Below, piece after piece: positions 8,192 to 15,780 of a DNA stretch of 64,000 nt; position 1 is the stretch's first letter, and every line of letters starts with the position of its first letter. The DNA is from Olsenella sp. oral taxon 807 (lineage in GTDB: Bacteria > Actinomycetota > Coriobacteriia > Coriobacteriales > Atopobiaceae). Location: NCBI RefSeq assembly GCF_001189515.2, contig NZ_CP012069.2, positions 2,480,001 through 2,544,000 of the forward strand. Reading direction: 5' to 3'. The position numbers were made by a program, and so were the translations under genes. Under the pieces are notes generated by a model that worked only from the letters and a program-made list of their open reading frames with translations, did not search any database and had not been told where the DNA came from.

Positions 8192-8211
8192 GTCACCCAT
8201 CCTGACTGCAT
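7854..8211 (-). pseudogene. Duplicated 5' fragment of the ABC permease with native upstream context
   Basis: The minus strand begins at ATG 8211 (MQSGWVTNQMKTGLLLL); an internal ATG at MKTG is also possible. It runs about 118 codons to the IS border at 7853, where VYGT is followed by IS sequence and a stop. It starts 7 bp after the ATPase stop (8218), showing the original ATPase-permease operon order. It can yield only the first helix and part of the extracytoplasmic domain. Confidence 0.88.
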
Positions 8212-8217
8212 AAGCGG

Positions 8218-8904
8218 CTAGACAAGAAAGTCATCAAGAGAAACCTGGCGAACGTCTCCCTCAATGATTGAGAAAAGCATATCAGCACCCTCGGCCACGG
8301 CATGACTATGGGTAACAGAGATGATGGTAATGCCCATCTCATCGTTAATGCGTCTAAAGAGTTCGATGACCCTGCGTTCGTTGTTAAGATCAAGGTTACC
8401 GGTAGGCTCGTCTGCCAGGAGAACGGTGGGGTTATTGATAAGGGCACGTGCTATAGCAACGCGCTGCTTCTCGCCCCCGCTGATAGTTGAGACATTTTGC
8501 CCCAATATAGACTTTGGCAGATCAAGGATCTTCAGCAGATGGTCAAGCCCCATCATGCCAGTATCATGCTGACTGAAGAACCGTGGGAGCAAGATATTCT
8601 CCTCGACCGTCAACGCGTTGACGAGATTAAACGTCTGAAATACATAGCCTATGGTGCTGCGCCTGAGATCCCGAATAACAGAAGGACTCGCAGACACAAC
8701 ATCAGTCCCATCGACTAGGATTGACCCGTTGTCGACCGATTCGACACCAAAAATGAGTTTCAGGATTGTCGACTTGCCCAACCCAGATCTGCCAACAATA
8801 CTTGAAATCTTTCCTTGGGGAAACGTGACCGAGGCATCGCGCAGGATAACATGCTTGTAGGCGCCGTCCGAAAACGATTTTGACACATTGACGAGCTCAA
8901 TCAT
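8218..8904 (-). CDS. ABC transporter ATP-binding protein (MacB/LolD type)
   Basis: 228 aa. Walker A is GRSGLGKST (about residues 38-46), where the usual GxSGSGKST has Leu. The Q-loop lies at YVFQTFNLV, the signature is ISGGEKQRVAIARAL, Walker B is VLLADEPTGNLD, and the H-loop is SVTHSHAVA. The family pairs with FtsX-fold permeases in efflux of peptides, lipoproteins or antibiotics. The start at 8904 (MIELVNVSK) has GGAGG 8 bp upstream; a longer frame to 9054 lacks this. Its own permease downstream is destroyed by two insertion sequences. The protein is therefore probably an orphan, unless another permease substitutes. Confidence 0.9.
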   Translation of the reverse strand: MIELVNVSKSFSDGAYKHVILRDASVTFPQGKISSIVGRSGLGKSTILKLIFGVESVDNGSILVDGTDVVSASPSVIRDLRRSTIGYVFQTFNLVNALTVEENILLPRFFSQHDTGMMGLDHLLKILDLPKSILGQNVSTISGGEKQRVAIARALINNPTVLLADEPTGNLDLNNERRVIELFRRINDEMGITIISVTHSHAVAEGADMLFSIIEGDVRQVSLDDFLV

Positions 8905-9271
8905 TGCGAGAGCCTCCACTAGACGATATGACCCGAATCGAGGAAGTGGAACCTGTTCCGGGTTGGGGTCCCAAGGGGGACCTCCTGTGAACCGGAATGG
9001 TTCCGTCGCGACAGGACGATACCGAGGCGCCACAACCGGCAGGAGGGTTCCCATGGCTATCTATTGTACATACTTCGAAACCGGCGGCTATCTGCGAACC
9101 ACGACGATATGCACACTGACGCCAGAGGTCGGCGAGCTGTCTTGTTCAATAGGAACTGCGCAGAAGGGACTGCGGTGGGAATAGTATGTACTTCCGAAGT
9201 CAGGGGGCGTAGGGCTGCGACCCTACGGAACGAACGTTACAGTTTGTATGATACTCTCATGTAGAGATACT
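8905..9271. other. Intergenic stretch with a solo IS3 half-end
   Basis: 367 bp without a supportable gene. GGGACTGCGGTGGGAAT (9166-9182) equals the outer 17 bp of the IS3 element at 2984-4992 and may be a scar or a second target. GTACATACT (about 9066) and AGTATGTAC (about 9184) form a distant inverted pair. GTAGGG..CCCTAC (about 9209-9226) is a small hairpin. Confidence 0.5.
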
Positions 9272-9427
9272 ATGCTTTACGTAGGGGCGTACGTCTACGA
9301 CCTGCCGGGCACCGGCTGCCAGATATGGGTCAAGATCTACTATAAAATCACCGCAGACCTCAACGACCCCATAGTCGCAAAGCTGTCGGACGGCGGCGTT
9401 GACATACTCCCGCCGGGTGGAGGGTGA
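9272..9427 (+). CDS. Small conserved protein of the duplicated cassette, copy 1
   Basis: 51 aa, not recognised. It holds DLPGTGCQIWVKIYY and LSDGGVDILPPG. The copy at 12325-12468 shares about 80% of its residues, and the differences look protein-conservative, which supports a real gene. Beta-strand-like; no signal peptide. It ends 6 bp before the start of the 180-aa gene, so the two are probably co-translated. No strong Shine-Dalgarno precedes ATG 9272, so the true start may differ. It may also be the tail of a formerly longer gene. Confidence 0.55.
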   Translation: MLYVGAYVYDLPGTGCQIWVKIYYKITADLNDPIVAKLSDGGVDILPPGGG

Positions 9428-9433
9428 GGCCGT

Positions 9434-9976
9434 ATGCCCAAGGACTACGTGGCCGCGTACGAGAGGATCGCGCGCGAGGAGCACCGCGAGCATGGCTTGG
9501 TCGAGCTCGGGGGGTGGGACACGGAGCCGGTCGAGGCGCTCGTGGCCGAGATAGGGGCGGACCCCGCGCTCGTGGAGGACCGCGAGGCCTGCCGCGCCCG
9601 CGTACGGGCGCTCCGCGACCTGTACCACGGGGACCGGGCGTTCCCGAGCGACTGCCCCTCGGGCCGCAGGCTGGCCGAGGCGGCGCGCTCCTACCTCGGG
9701 CGCTGGCCCTACGACAGGGAGGTGCAGGACGCCTACTTCGAGGCCATGGTTCTCTCGTGGCGCTACGGCGAGGCCTACGACTACTACAGGGAGCTCAGGA
9801 AGGACCCGCGCGCGAGGCTCTACGCCGTCTGGCGCATGTCGGACCTCGCCAGCTCCCTCTATCACGAGGGCTTTATCGGCGCGCGGGAGCGCGAGAGGCT
9901 CTGGGCTGCCGCGCGCAGGCACGACATCAACACGAGGGGGGACTGGCTGCCGCCCGACGTGCCGCCGTACGGGTGA
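9434..9976 (+). CDS. Unknown 180-aa helical protein of the duplicated cassette, copy 1
   Basis: Not recognised. 180 aa, charged and helix-rich, without membrane segments. Conserved blocks shared with the copy at 12481-13023 include LYHGDRAFPSDCPSGRRLA, YLGRWPYDREVQD, YDYYRELRKDPRARLYAVWR and NTRGDWLPPDVPPYG. The helical pattern with Tyr/Trp/Arg at regular spacing recalls TPR-like adaptor proteins, but no family can be named. GGAGGGTGAGG just upstream gives a strong ribosome site for ATG 9434. It forms a pair with the 51-aa gene. The two copies differ mainly at the segment after EREEHREHG and at EAMVL versus LAMTL. Confidence 0.75.
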   Translation: MPKDYVAAYERIAREEHREHGLVELGGWDTEPVEALVAEIGADPALVEDREACRARVRALRDLYHGDRAFPSDCPSGRRLAEAARSYLGRWPYDREVQDAYFEAMVLSWRYGEAYDYYRELRKDPRARLYAVWRMSDLASSLYHEGFIGARERERLWAAARRHDINTRGDWLPPDVPPYG

Positions 9977-10264
9977 GCGCGCACGCGTGCAGGGGGCCGA
10001 CACCCCGCCTCGATGCGGATACGCCTAGCGACAGGCTCGGACACCGCCTCGCGCGCCGTTGCCGTTTTCGGTTATCCGCACGAGACCCCTGCGCGTTGCC
10101 GATCCGGGCATACCCAAAGAGACGCCCGACAGGCGGGCGTAGGCCATGACAGCTGACCGAGCCGGGCGCGCCAGGGCAGAGGGGATGCGAGAACCCCCGC
10201 AAGGAGGCCGGGCGCCTAGCCTGAGCCCCGCCGTGGGCCGAGGCGGAACGGACGTGTCCGCCTT

Positions 10265-10395
10265 CCGGCGCGTCCGGGGCGTTCGCACGACACGCTCAAT
10301 TATCGCCTCCGTAAGTTTGTCGTCACCCAGGGCCGTGCCCCACTCCCCGGGCTCGATATCGCCCATGATGGCCAGCTCCCTCCTCTCGTGGCGAT
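10265..10395 (-). pseudogene. IS21-type IstB helper ATPase remnant
   Basis: The minus strand reads HERRELAIMGDIEPGEWGTA then LGDDKLTEAIIERVV. This matches the C-terminal part of IstB (..R.ST...SN..F.EWG..LGDD.L..A..DR..H). No Walker motifs or flanking istA remain. The rest of 9977-10699 (723 bp between genes) shows no supportable gene. Confidence 0.55.
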
Positions 10396-10699
10396 CCAAA
10401 GGTATGGACGACGAGGTGCTCCTGGCTGAGAGGCGCACGCTATGGCGCAGTTGGTGAAAGAAGGGTTCGAGAGGCTGCACGGACCTTTGCTCTGCGATTG
10501 CCACCAGGGAAGGCAGCTATCGATCCTTTTCGTCGGGCGAGGCGTATACTTAGGAAGGTACAGAGTAAACCAGTCTGGCCAGCCGCAGAGTCTCTTCGGC
10601 CTACGGAGATATACGTTTACGACTTGTTGAAAGCCGTTTGTTCTGCGTCTCCTTAAATGCAACCCTCTTGGATGGGCTTAGTAAACGGAAGGAGGAAGC

Positions 10700-11236
10700 T
10701 TGATTCCAGAACTGCAGGAAATCGGCGCGCTTCGCAAAGTTCTTCCGTATGGCAGGTACCTGACGACCATGGATGAGCTTGGGGAAACATACGCGCCGAC
10801 AGACAATGCCGTCCGTCGAATGATTTGGGATGCGTTTCAAGAGGTCACCGCAGTTGTGCGGCAGGCATATGGCAAGTTGGCCGCAACATGGATCGGCGGA
10901 AGCTTCATAACTTCCGAAGAGGAGCCGCATGACATTGACGTAGTCTATCTCGTAGACGAGAGCAGCTACAGCAACGGCATCTCAGATCCACGCAGTCAAT
11001 TTGTGACTCAGGTGCTTCTCAGGAGAAGCCCCATTACAGACAAGCTCAACCCTTTGGTTGATGCCTATTTGTTCCCAGTGCCGCCTACGACCATTGACAA
11101 CAATTATAACTATTCGGCAGCGAGGGGGTATTGGGACCAATTCTGGTCTAAGACCCGTTATGAAGAGGGGAACTGCCGATGGCTCTACCCATCGGCAGGG
11201 TATCTGGAGGTGATGATCGATGGCTACGAGAACTAA
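10700..11236 (+). CDS. Nucleotidyltransferase-like protein (DUF6932-like)
   Basis: 178 aa. The start is TTG 10700 with GGAGG at 10691-10695. The core motif is IGGSFITSEEEPHDIDVVYL (about residues 65-84). The GGS and the D-x-D of PHDIDVV match the minimal nucleotidyltransferase fold, and a third acid is likely in LVDAYLF (about 120). This size and arrangement fit DUF6932-type proteins. Such proteins are encoded next to larger partners in accessory regions. The gene overlaps the next one by 17 bp, so the products probably act together. Possible roles are nucleotide transfer to tRNA or protein in defence or toxin-antitoxin function; substrate and role are unproven. GC is lower than in the flanking cassettes, suggesting separate acquisition. 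Confidence 0.75.
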   Translation: MIPELQEIGALRKVLPYGRYLTTMDELGETYAPTDNAVRRMIWDAFQEVTAVVRQAYGKLAATWIGGSFITSEEEPHDIDVVYLVDESSYSNGISDPRSQFVTQVLLRRSPITDKLNPLVDAYLFPVPPTTIDNNYNYSAARGYWDQFWSKTRYEEGNCRWLYPSAGYLEVMIDGYEN

Positions 11237-12203
11237 GCTGGATGACTATCTGGCGCTACTGGGTTTTGACCCAGAGGCCACCTATGATGTCCCAGAGAAC
11301 CCGGCAGATGCCGCTCTTTCTGGCGTCGCTGCCTTCGTACGCAAGCACAGCGCGGGGCAGGAGCCAGAATCGACGGGCATCATACACATCACCGGACCCT
11401 CCGCCCTCGGCAATTCGGCACCAGTTAAGGCCGTTGGCAACCTGTTGACATCCATCCAGAGCACCATTGACGCCGTAGGCGCATCTCTTATGGGAAATAG
11501 GTCTGCGGAGGGCTCGCTTCCCTCGGCCATCACGAGCCGCACAGAGATGTCGCTGATAGCCAGTCCTATGCCTGGCTCGGTTGTCATACAAGTCGCCCCC
11601 TCCTTAGCACGCATGGATGACCTCTACCCAGAGGGCCTTGGCCTCTTCGACGTGGAGGCGGAACTTGATGCCAAACCCCTTGCGGACCAAGCGTTCATCG
11701 AGTTCTCAACGCTTATTAGCGAACTGAGAGAAGATGACCCCGACAATTCCCAGTTCGTCGATCACCTGACCGACCTTGGCCCGCGCGTCGCCACCGCCAT
11801 GAAGAGCTTCTGCGAATCCGTCGATAAAGGTGTTCTTGACCTGGAGCTCGAATGGACTGAGTCCAGTAGAAAGGCTAAGACTGCGAGCATATCGCACAGT
11901 CATGCTGAGCGTGCCGCAAAGCTTATCGCGAGTGCGAATATCGAAAACGAAGAGGTGGCCATCGAGGGCGTACTTTTGACCGTCACGCAATCTACCAAGG
12001 ACAAACTGCGTATCCTGGAAGACGACGGTCAAGAAGCTGTCGTGATGATCGGTGACATACCTCCTGCTGCGACGTATCCGCTCCATACGGGAGAGAGGGT
12101 GCGGATACGTGCCGAGAAACGTGTGAGCCGAAAGCTTGGCGGCACGCGTAGCGAAAAGCTTGTTGGCAAAGCAGTTGAGCTTGCGACAAAGCTCGAAGCT
12201 TAG
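11220..12203 (+). CDS. Unknown partner of the nucleotidyltransferase-like gene
   Basis: 327 aa. ATG 11220 lies inside the end of the upstream gene (17-bp overlap). No family was recognised. The N-terminal half has IIHITGPSALGNSAPVKAVG and SSIASP-like patterns without a P-loop. The middle (about 140-240) is acidic and helical. The last 75 residues (EGVLLTVTQSTKDKLRILED.., IGDIPPAATYPLHTGERVRI) look like a five-strand OB-type barrel, a layout often found at the C-terminus of uncharacterised actinobacterial sensor proteins. No transmembrane segment. The tight coupling suggests antitoxin, sensor or scaffold for the upstream enzyme; this is inference. Confidence 0.7.
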   Translation: MATRTKLDDYLALLGFDPEATYDVPENPADAALSGVAAFVRKHSAGQEPESTGIIHITGPSALGNSAPVKAVGNLLTSIQSTIDAVGASLMGNRSAEGSLPSAITSRTEMSLIASPMPGSVVIQVAPSLARMDDLYPEGLGLFDVEAELDAKPLADQAFIEFSTLISELREDDPDNSQFVDHLTDLGPRVATAMKSFCESVDKGVLDLELEWTESSRKAKTASISHSHAERAAKLIASANIENEEVAIEGVLLTVTQSTKDKLRILEDDGQEAVVMIGDIPPAATYPLHTGERVRIRAEKRVSRKLGGTRSEKLVGKAVELATKLEA

Positions 12204-12324
12204 CTCACACTCATTCACTCGTGCGACAGTCCTCCAAGCGGTTCACAGTGTTAGCCTGGATTCCCGCATCCTACGGTGTGACCCAACTCTCAATGTTAGC
12301 GAGCAATTTCAAGGCGATGACATA

Positions 12325-12468
12325 ATGATACTCGAGTATGCTTACGACCTGCCGGGCACCGGCTGCCGGGTATGGGTCAAGATCTACTACTGGATCACTG
12401 CGGATCTCAGCGACCCCATACGCGCAAAGCTGTCGGACGGCGGCGTTGACATACTCCCGCCGGGGTGA
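12325..12468 (+). CDS. Small conserved protein of the duplicated cassette, copy 2
   Basis: 47 aa. Same family as 9272-9427, with DLPGTGCRVWVKIYYWITAD then LSDGGVDILPPG. The N-terminus differs (MILEYAY instead of MLYVGAYVY). Sequence similarity between the two cassettes begins inside this gene, so the duplication border lies at its 5' end. It is followed after 12 bp by the 180-aa gene. Function unknown. Confidence 0.55.
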   Translation: MILEYAYDLPGTGCRVWVKIYYWITADLSDPIRAKLSDGGVDILPPG

Positions 12469-12480
12469 GGGTGAGGCCGT

Positions 12481-13023
12481 ATGCCCAAGGACTACGTGGC
12501 CACGTACGAGAGGATCGCGCGAAAGGAGCACCGCGAGCATGGCGCGGCCATACATGGGGGGTGGGACACGGAGCCGGTCGAGGCGCTCGTGGCCGAGATA
12601 GAGGCGGACCCCGCGCTCGTGGAGGACCGCGAGGCCTGCCGCGCCCGCATAAGGGCGCTCCGCGACCTGTACCACGGGGACCGGGCGTTCCCGAGCGACT
12701 GCCCCTCGGGCCGCAGGCTGGCCGCAGCGGCGCGCTCCTACCTCGGGCGCTGGCCCTACGACAGGGAGGTGCAGGACATCCACTACCTGGCCATGACCCT
12801 CTCGTGGCGCTACGGTGAGGCCTACGACTACTACAGGGAGCTCAGGAAGGACCCGCGCGCGAGGCTCTACGCCGTCTGGCGCATGTCGGACCTCGCTAGC
12901 TCCCTCTATCACGAGGGTCTCATCGGCGCGCGGGAGCGCGAGAGGCTCTACGCCGCCGCGCGCAGGCACGGCATCAACACGAGGGGGGACTGGCTGCCGC
13001 CCGACGTGCCACCGTACGGGTGA
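12481..13023 (+). CDS. Unknown 180-aa helical protein of the duplicated cassette, copy 2
   Basis: 180 aa, about 90% identical to 9434-9976 by eye, with the same start context (GAGGGTGAGG then ATG). Differences cluster in residues 20-30 (GAAIHGGWD versus GLVELGGWD) and at IHYLAMTLSW. The reading frame is equally intact, which implies both copies are maintained. The two cassettes enclose the nucleotidyltransferase pair and may have duplicated with it or around it. Function unknown. Confidence 0.75.
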   Translation: MPKDYVATYERIARKEHREHGAAIHGGWDTEPVEALVAEIEADPALVEDREACRARIRALRDLYHGDRAFPSDCPSGRRLAAAARSYLGRWPYDREVQDIHYLAMTLSWRYGEAYDYYRELRKDPRARLYAVWRMSDLASSLYHEGLIGARERERLYAAARRHGINTRGDWLPPDVPPYG

Positions 13024-13063
13024 GCTTGTGGGGCCGATGTCCTGCCCCTGCCCAGCGCGGTCG

Positions 13064-15622
13064 CTAGCCGCCCGCTCGCAGCTCCTGCGCGAGGTAGCGG
13101 CCCGTGACGCTCCTGGGCTCGGCCGCCACATCCTCGGGCGTGCCCGCGCACACGATGTGCCCGCCCTCCTCGCCGCCTCCAGGTCCCATGTCCACCACCC
13201 AGTCAGCGTTCGCTATCATGTCCAGGTCGTGCTCGATCACGATGACCGTCGCCCCGCTCCCGATGAGTCCCTGCAGCACGCGCAGGAGCGTCTCCACGTC
13301 GAGCGGGTGCAGACCGATGGTCGGCTCGTCGAAGACAAAGAGCGCGCCGTCCTGGTGCCTGCCGATCTCGCTCGCGAGCTTGAGGCGCTGCGCCTCTCCC
13401 CCGGAGAGCGCGGGCGTGGCCTCTCCCAGGGTCAGGTACCCAAGACCCAGCTCGCAGAGCACCCTGAGGCGTGAGGCGACCCTCCTCAGCCCCGAGAGCC
13501 TCTCCAATGCCTGGCTCACCGTGCAGGCCATGAGCTCAGGGAGGGAGACGAGGCCCTCGCTCTCGCCGCTCACTCCATGACGTGCGGGCATCTTGATCTC
13601 CCACGCCTGAGAGGCGTAGCGCGATCCCTCGCAGTCGGGACAGGGTATGTCCACATCAGGCAGGAACTGCACGTCAAGTGATATCTGTCCCGTGCCGCCA
13701 CAGGTAGGGCAGCGGAGCGTGCCCGTGTTGTAGCTGAAGTCGCCTGCGCGAAGCCCCAGCCGCTCGGCGTCAGGCGTCTTCGCGAAGCTGCGGCGCAGCT
13801 CGTCGAGGACGCCTGAGTAGGTGGCCAGCGTGGAGCGCACGTTCACGCCAATGGGCGTGGCATCGATGAGGTTCACGCGTCGCATGCCCGGCGCCGCGAC
13901 GCTCACCACGTGCTCGGGCAGCCCCTCACCTGCCAGCTGGGCTCGCAGGGCAGGTATCAGGCTCTCGAGCACCATCGTCGTCTTGCCCGAGCCCGAGACA
14001 CCGGTCACCGCCGTGAGTTTGCCTTTTGGGATGCGCAGCGTAAGTGGCCTCACGGTATGGATGCTCCTGGTGACAAGCTCGATCGCCCCCTGCTCGAACA
14101 CAGCCTCGCGCACCGTCGCCCCTGATCCCGCGCCTGCGCGCTCACGCATCCGCACCCGCCGCTCGCCCGTCAAGAAGGGGGCGATGCGAGAGGCCGGGTC
14201 GCCCCCTACCTCGGCGACACGACCCTGGGCGATGATGGTCCCGCCGTCGGCACCGGACGCCGGCCCCACCTCGATCAGGTAGTCTGCCCGCCCAAGGACG
14301 CGCACGTCGTGGTCAACGACGACGACCGTGTTGCCATCTGCGAGCAGGTCGTCTACCACCTTGAGAAGGCCGTCCACGTTCGATGGGTGAAGGCCTATCG
14401 AGGGCTCATCAAGCACGTAGAGCACGCCCGTCGTCCGGTTGCGCACCGCTCGGGAGAGCTGGACGCGCTGTAGCTCTCCCGTCGAGAGGGTCGAGCTCGC
14501 GCGGTCGAGCGAGAGGTACCCCAGCCCCAGCTGCTGAAGGCGGAGCAGGGGCTCGCGCAGCCCGTCCACGATGGCCTCTGCCATGGGCCGAAGCTCCACG
14601 GGAAGCGACCCCGGCACGTCGGCCACCCACTTCGCGAGCCCATCGAGCGTGAGCGCCGAGACCTCGGCGAGGGTTACACCCCGGATAGTGACGGAGCGCG
14701 CCCGCCCGTTGAGACGCGTGCCCGCACAGTCCTCGCAGGGACCCACCTTGAGGTACCTCTCGACGCGCCTCATGCCCTTCTCGTCCTTGACCTTGGAAAG
14801 CGCGTTCTCGACGGTGCGGACGGCGTTGTAGTAGGTGAAGTCAAGCTCGGCGAAGGTCTCACTCTTCTTCGCGCGATAGAGGATATGCCGCTTCTCGGCG
14901 GGGCCGTGAAAGACGATGTCGCGCTCCTCGGGCGTGAGCTTTGAGAAGGGCACGTCGGTCCGCACGCCCATCGCCTTGCACACCTGCTTCATGAGGTCCC
15001 ACATGAGGTTGCCCCAAGGCGCCACCGCGCCCTCGTCTATGGTGAGGGACTCGTCCGGCACGAGCTTCGACTCGTCCACGACGCGCGTGACGCCTGTACC
15101 CCCACAGCTGGGGCAGGCCCCCTCGGAGTTGAAGGCGAGCTGCTCGGCTCCCAAACCCATGAACTCGACGTTGCAGCGGGGGCACACGAGCGGTCGCTCG
15201 AGCGCGACAGCCATGCTGGGCGGGACCTCGTGCCAGTTAGGACAGCGATAGGTCCCCACGCGCGAGAAGAGCAGGCGCAGGTGGTTGAGAAGCTCCGTTG
15301 CGGTGCCGAAGGTAGACCGCACGCCCGGGACCGTCGGACGCTGACGTAGGGCGAGCGCCGCAGGCACGTGCAGCACCTCGTCCACCCGTGCCCTCGAGGC
15401 CTGCGACAGGCGGCGACGCGTGTAGGTGGAGAGTGCGTCCATATAGCGGCGCGACCCCTCCGCATAGAGCACACCCAGCGCAAGCGAACTCTTGCCCGAA
15501 CCCGATACGCCGGCGATGCCCACGAACTGCCCCAGCGGCACGTCCACGTCGACACCCTTGAGGTTGTGGACGCGAGCACCACGCACCTTGATATGGGTGG
15601 GCGGACGGTGGACGTGGGTCAT
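13064..15622 (-). CDS. UvrA2-like excinuclease ABC subunit A paralog
   Basis: 852 aa, shorter than housekeeping UvrA (about 940). Two ABC modules are present. The first has Walker A GVSGSGKSSLA (about residue 40), zinc finger CPRCN..CPSCGG (about 150-190) and signature LSTGELQRVQL. The second has Walker A GVSGSGKTTM (about 545), zinc finger CPTCGG..CPDCEG (about 655-690), signature LSGGEAQRLKL and Walker B FVFDEPTIGLHP. The missing length suggests a reduced UvrB-interaction region, as in class II UvrA (UvrA2). UvrA2 proteins are linked to tolerance of DNA-binding drugs or antibiotic self-protection. GGAGGAG precedes ATG 15622. Transcribed alone, convergent to the unknown cassette. Confidence 0.9.
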   Translation of the reverse strand: MTHVHRPPTHIKVRGARVHNLKGVDVDVPLGQFVGIAGVSGSGKSSLALGVLYAEGSRRYMDALSTYTRRRLSQASRARVDEVLHVPAALALRQRPTVPGVRSTFGTATELLNHLRLLFSRVGTYRCPNWHEVPPSMAVALERPLVCPRCNVEFMGLGAEQLAFNSEGACPSCGGTGVTRVVDESKLVPDESLTIDEGAVAPWGNLMWDLMKQVCKAMGVRTDVPFSKLTPEERDIVFHGPAEKRHILYRAKKSETFAELDFTYYNAVRTVENALSKVKDEKGMRRVERYLKVGPCEDCAGTRLNGRARSVTIRGVTLAEVSALTLDGLAKWVADVPGSLPVELRPMAEAIVDGLREPLLRLQQLGLGYLSLDRASSTLSTGELQRVQLSRAVRNRTTGVLYVLDEPSIGLHPSNVDGLLKVVDDLLADGNTVVVVDHDVRVLGRADYLIEVGPASGADGGTIIAQGRVAEVGGDPASRIAPFLTGERRVRMRERAGAGSGATVREAVFEQGAIELVTRSIHTVRPLTLRIPKGKLTAVTGVSGSGKTTMVLESLIPALRAQLAGEGLPEHVVSVAAPGMRRVNLIDATPIGVNVRSTLATYSGVLDELRRSFAKTPDAERLGLRAGDFSYNTGTLRCPTCGGTGQISLDVQFLPDVDIPCPDCEGSRYASQAWEIKMPARHGVSGESEGLVSLPELMACTVSQALERLSGLRRVASRLRVLCELGLGYLTLGEATPALSGGEAQRLKLASEIGRHQDGALFVFDEPTIGLHPLDVETLLRVLQGLIGSGATVIVIEHDLDMIANADWVVDMGPGGGEEGGHIVCAGTPEDVAAEPRSVTGRYLAQELRAGG

Positions 15623-15710
15623 GTCTCTCCTCCTCTGCGAGCGATCGCTCCTCTGCCTGATGCCTCAGGGCAGCTTCTACCCGTTTTATTCGAGTGTCCG
15701 TTGCGAAGCG

Positions 15711-15767
15711 AGGCGAACAAGGCGAAAATAGGCGAACAAGGCGAAAATAGGCGAACAAGGCGAAGGG
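15711..15767 (+). repeat. Three tandem 19-bp repeats upstream of the AAA ATPase gene
   Basis: The unit AGGCGAACAAGGCGAAAAT starts at 15711, 15730 and 15749; the last ends in GGG rather than AAT. Inside each unit GGCGAA is itself doubled. It lies between divergent uvrA2 and the ATPase gene, overlapping their presumed promoters, so it may bind a regulator. Confidence 0.75.
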
Positions 15768-15780
15768 AGCTGACCTACCC

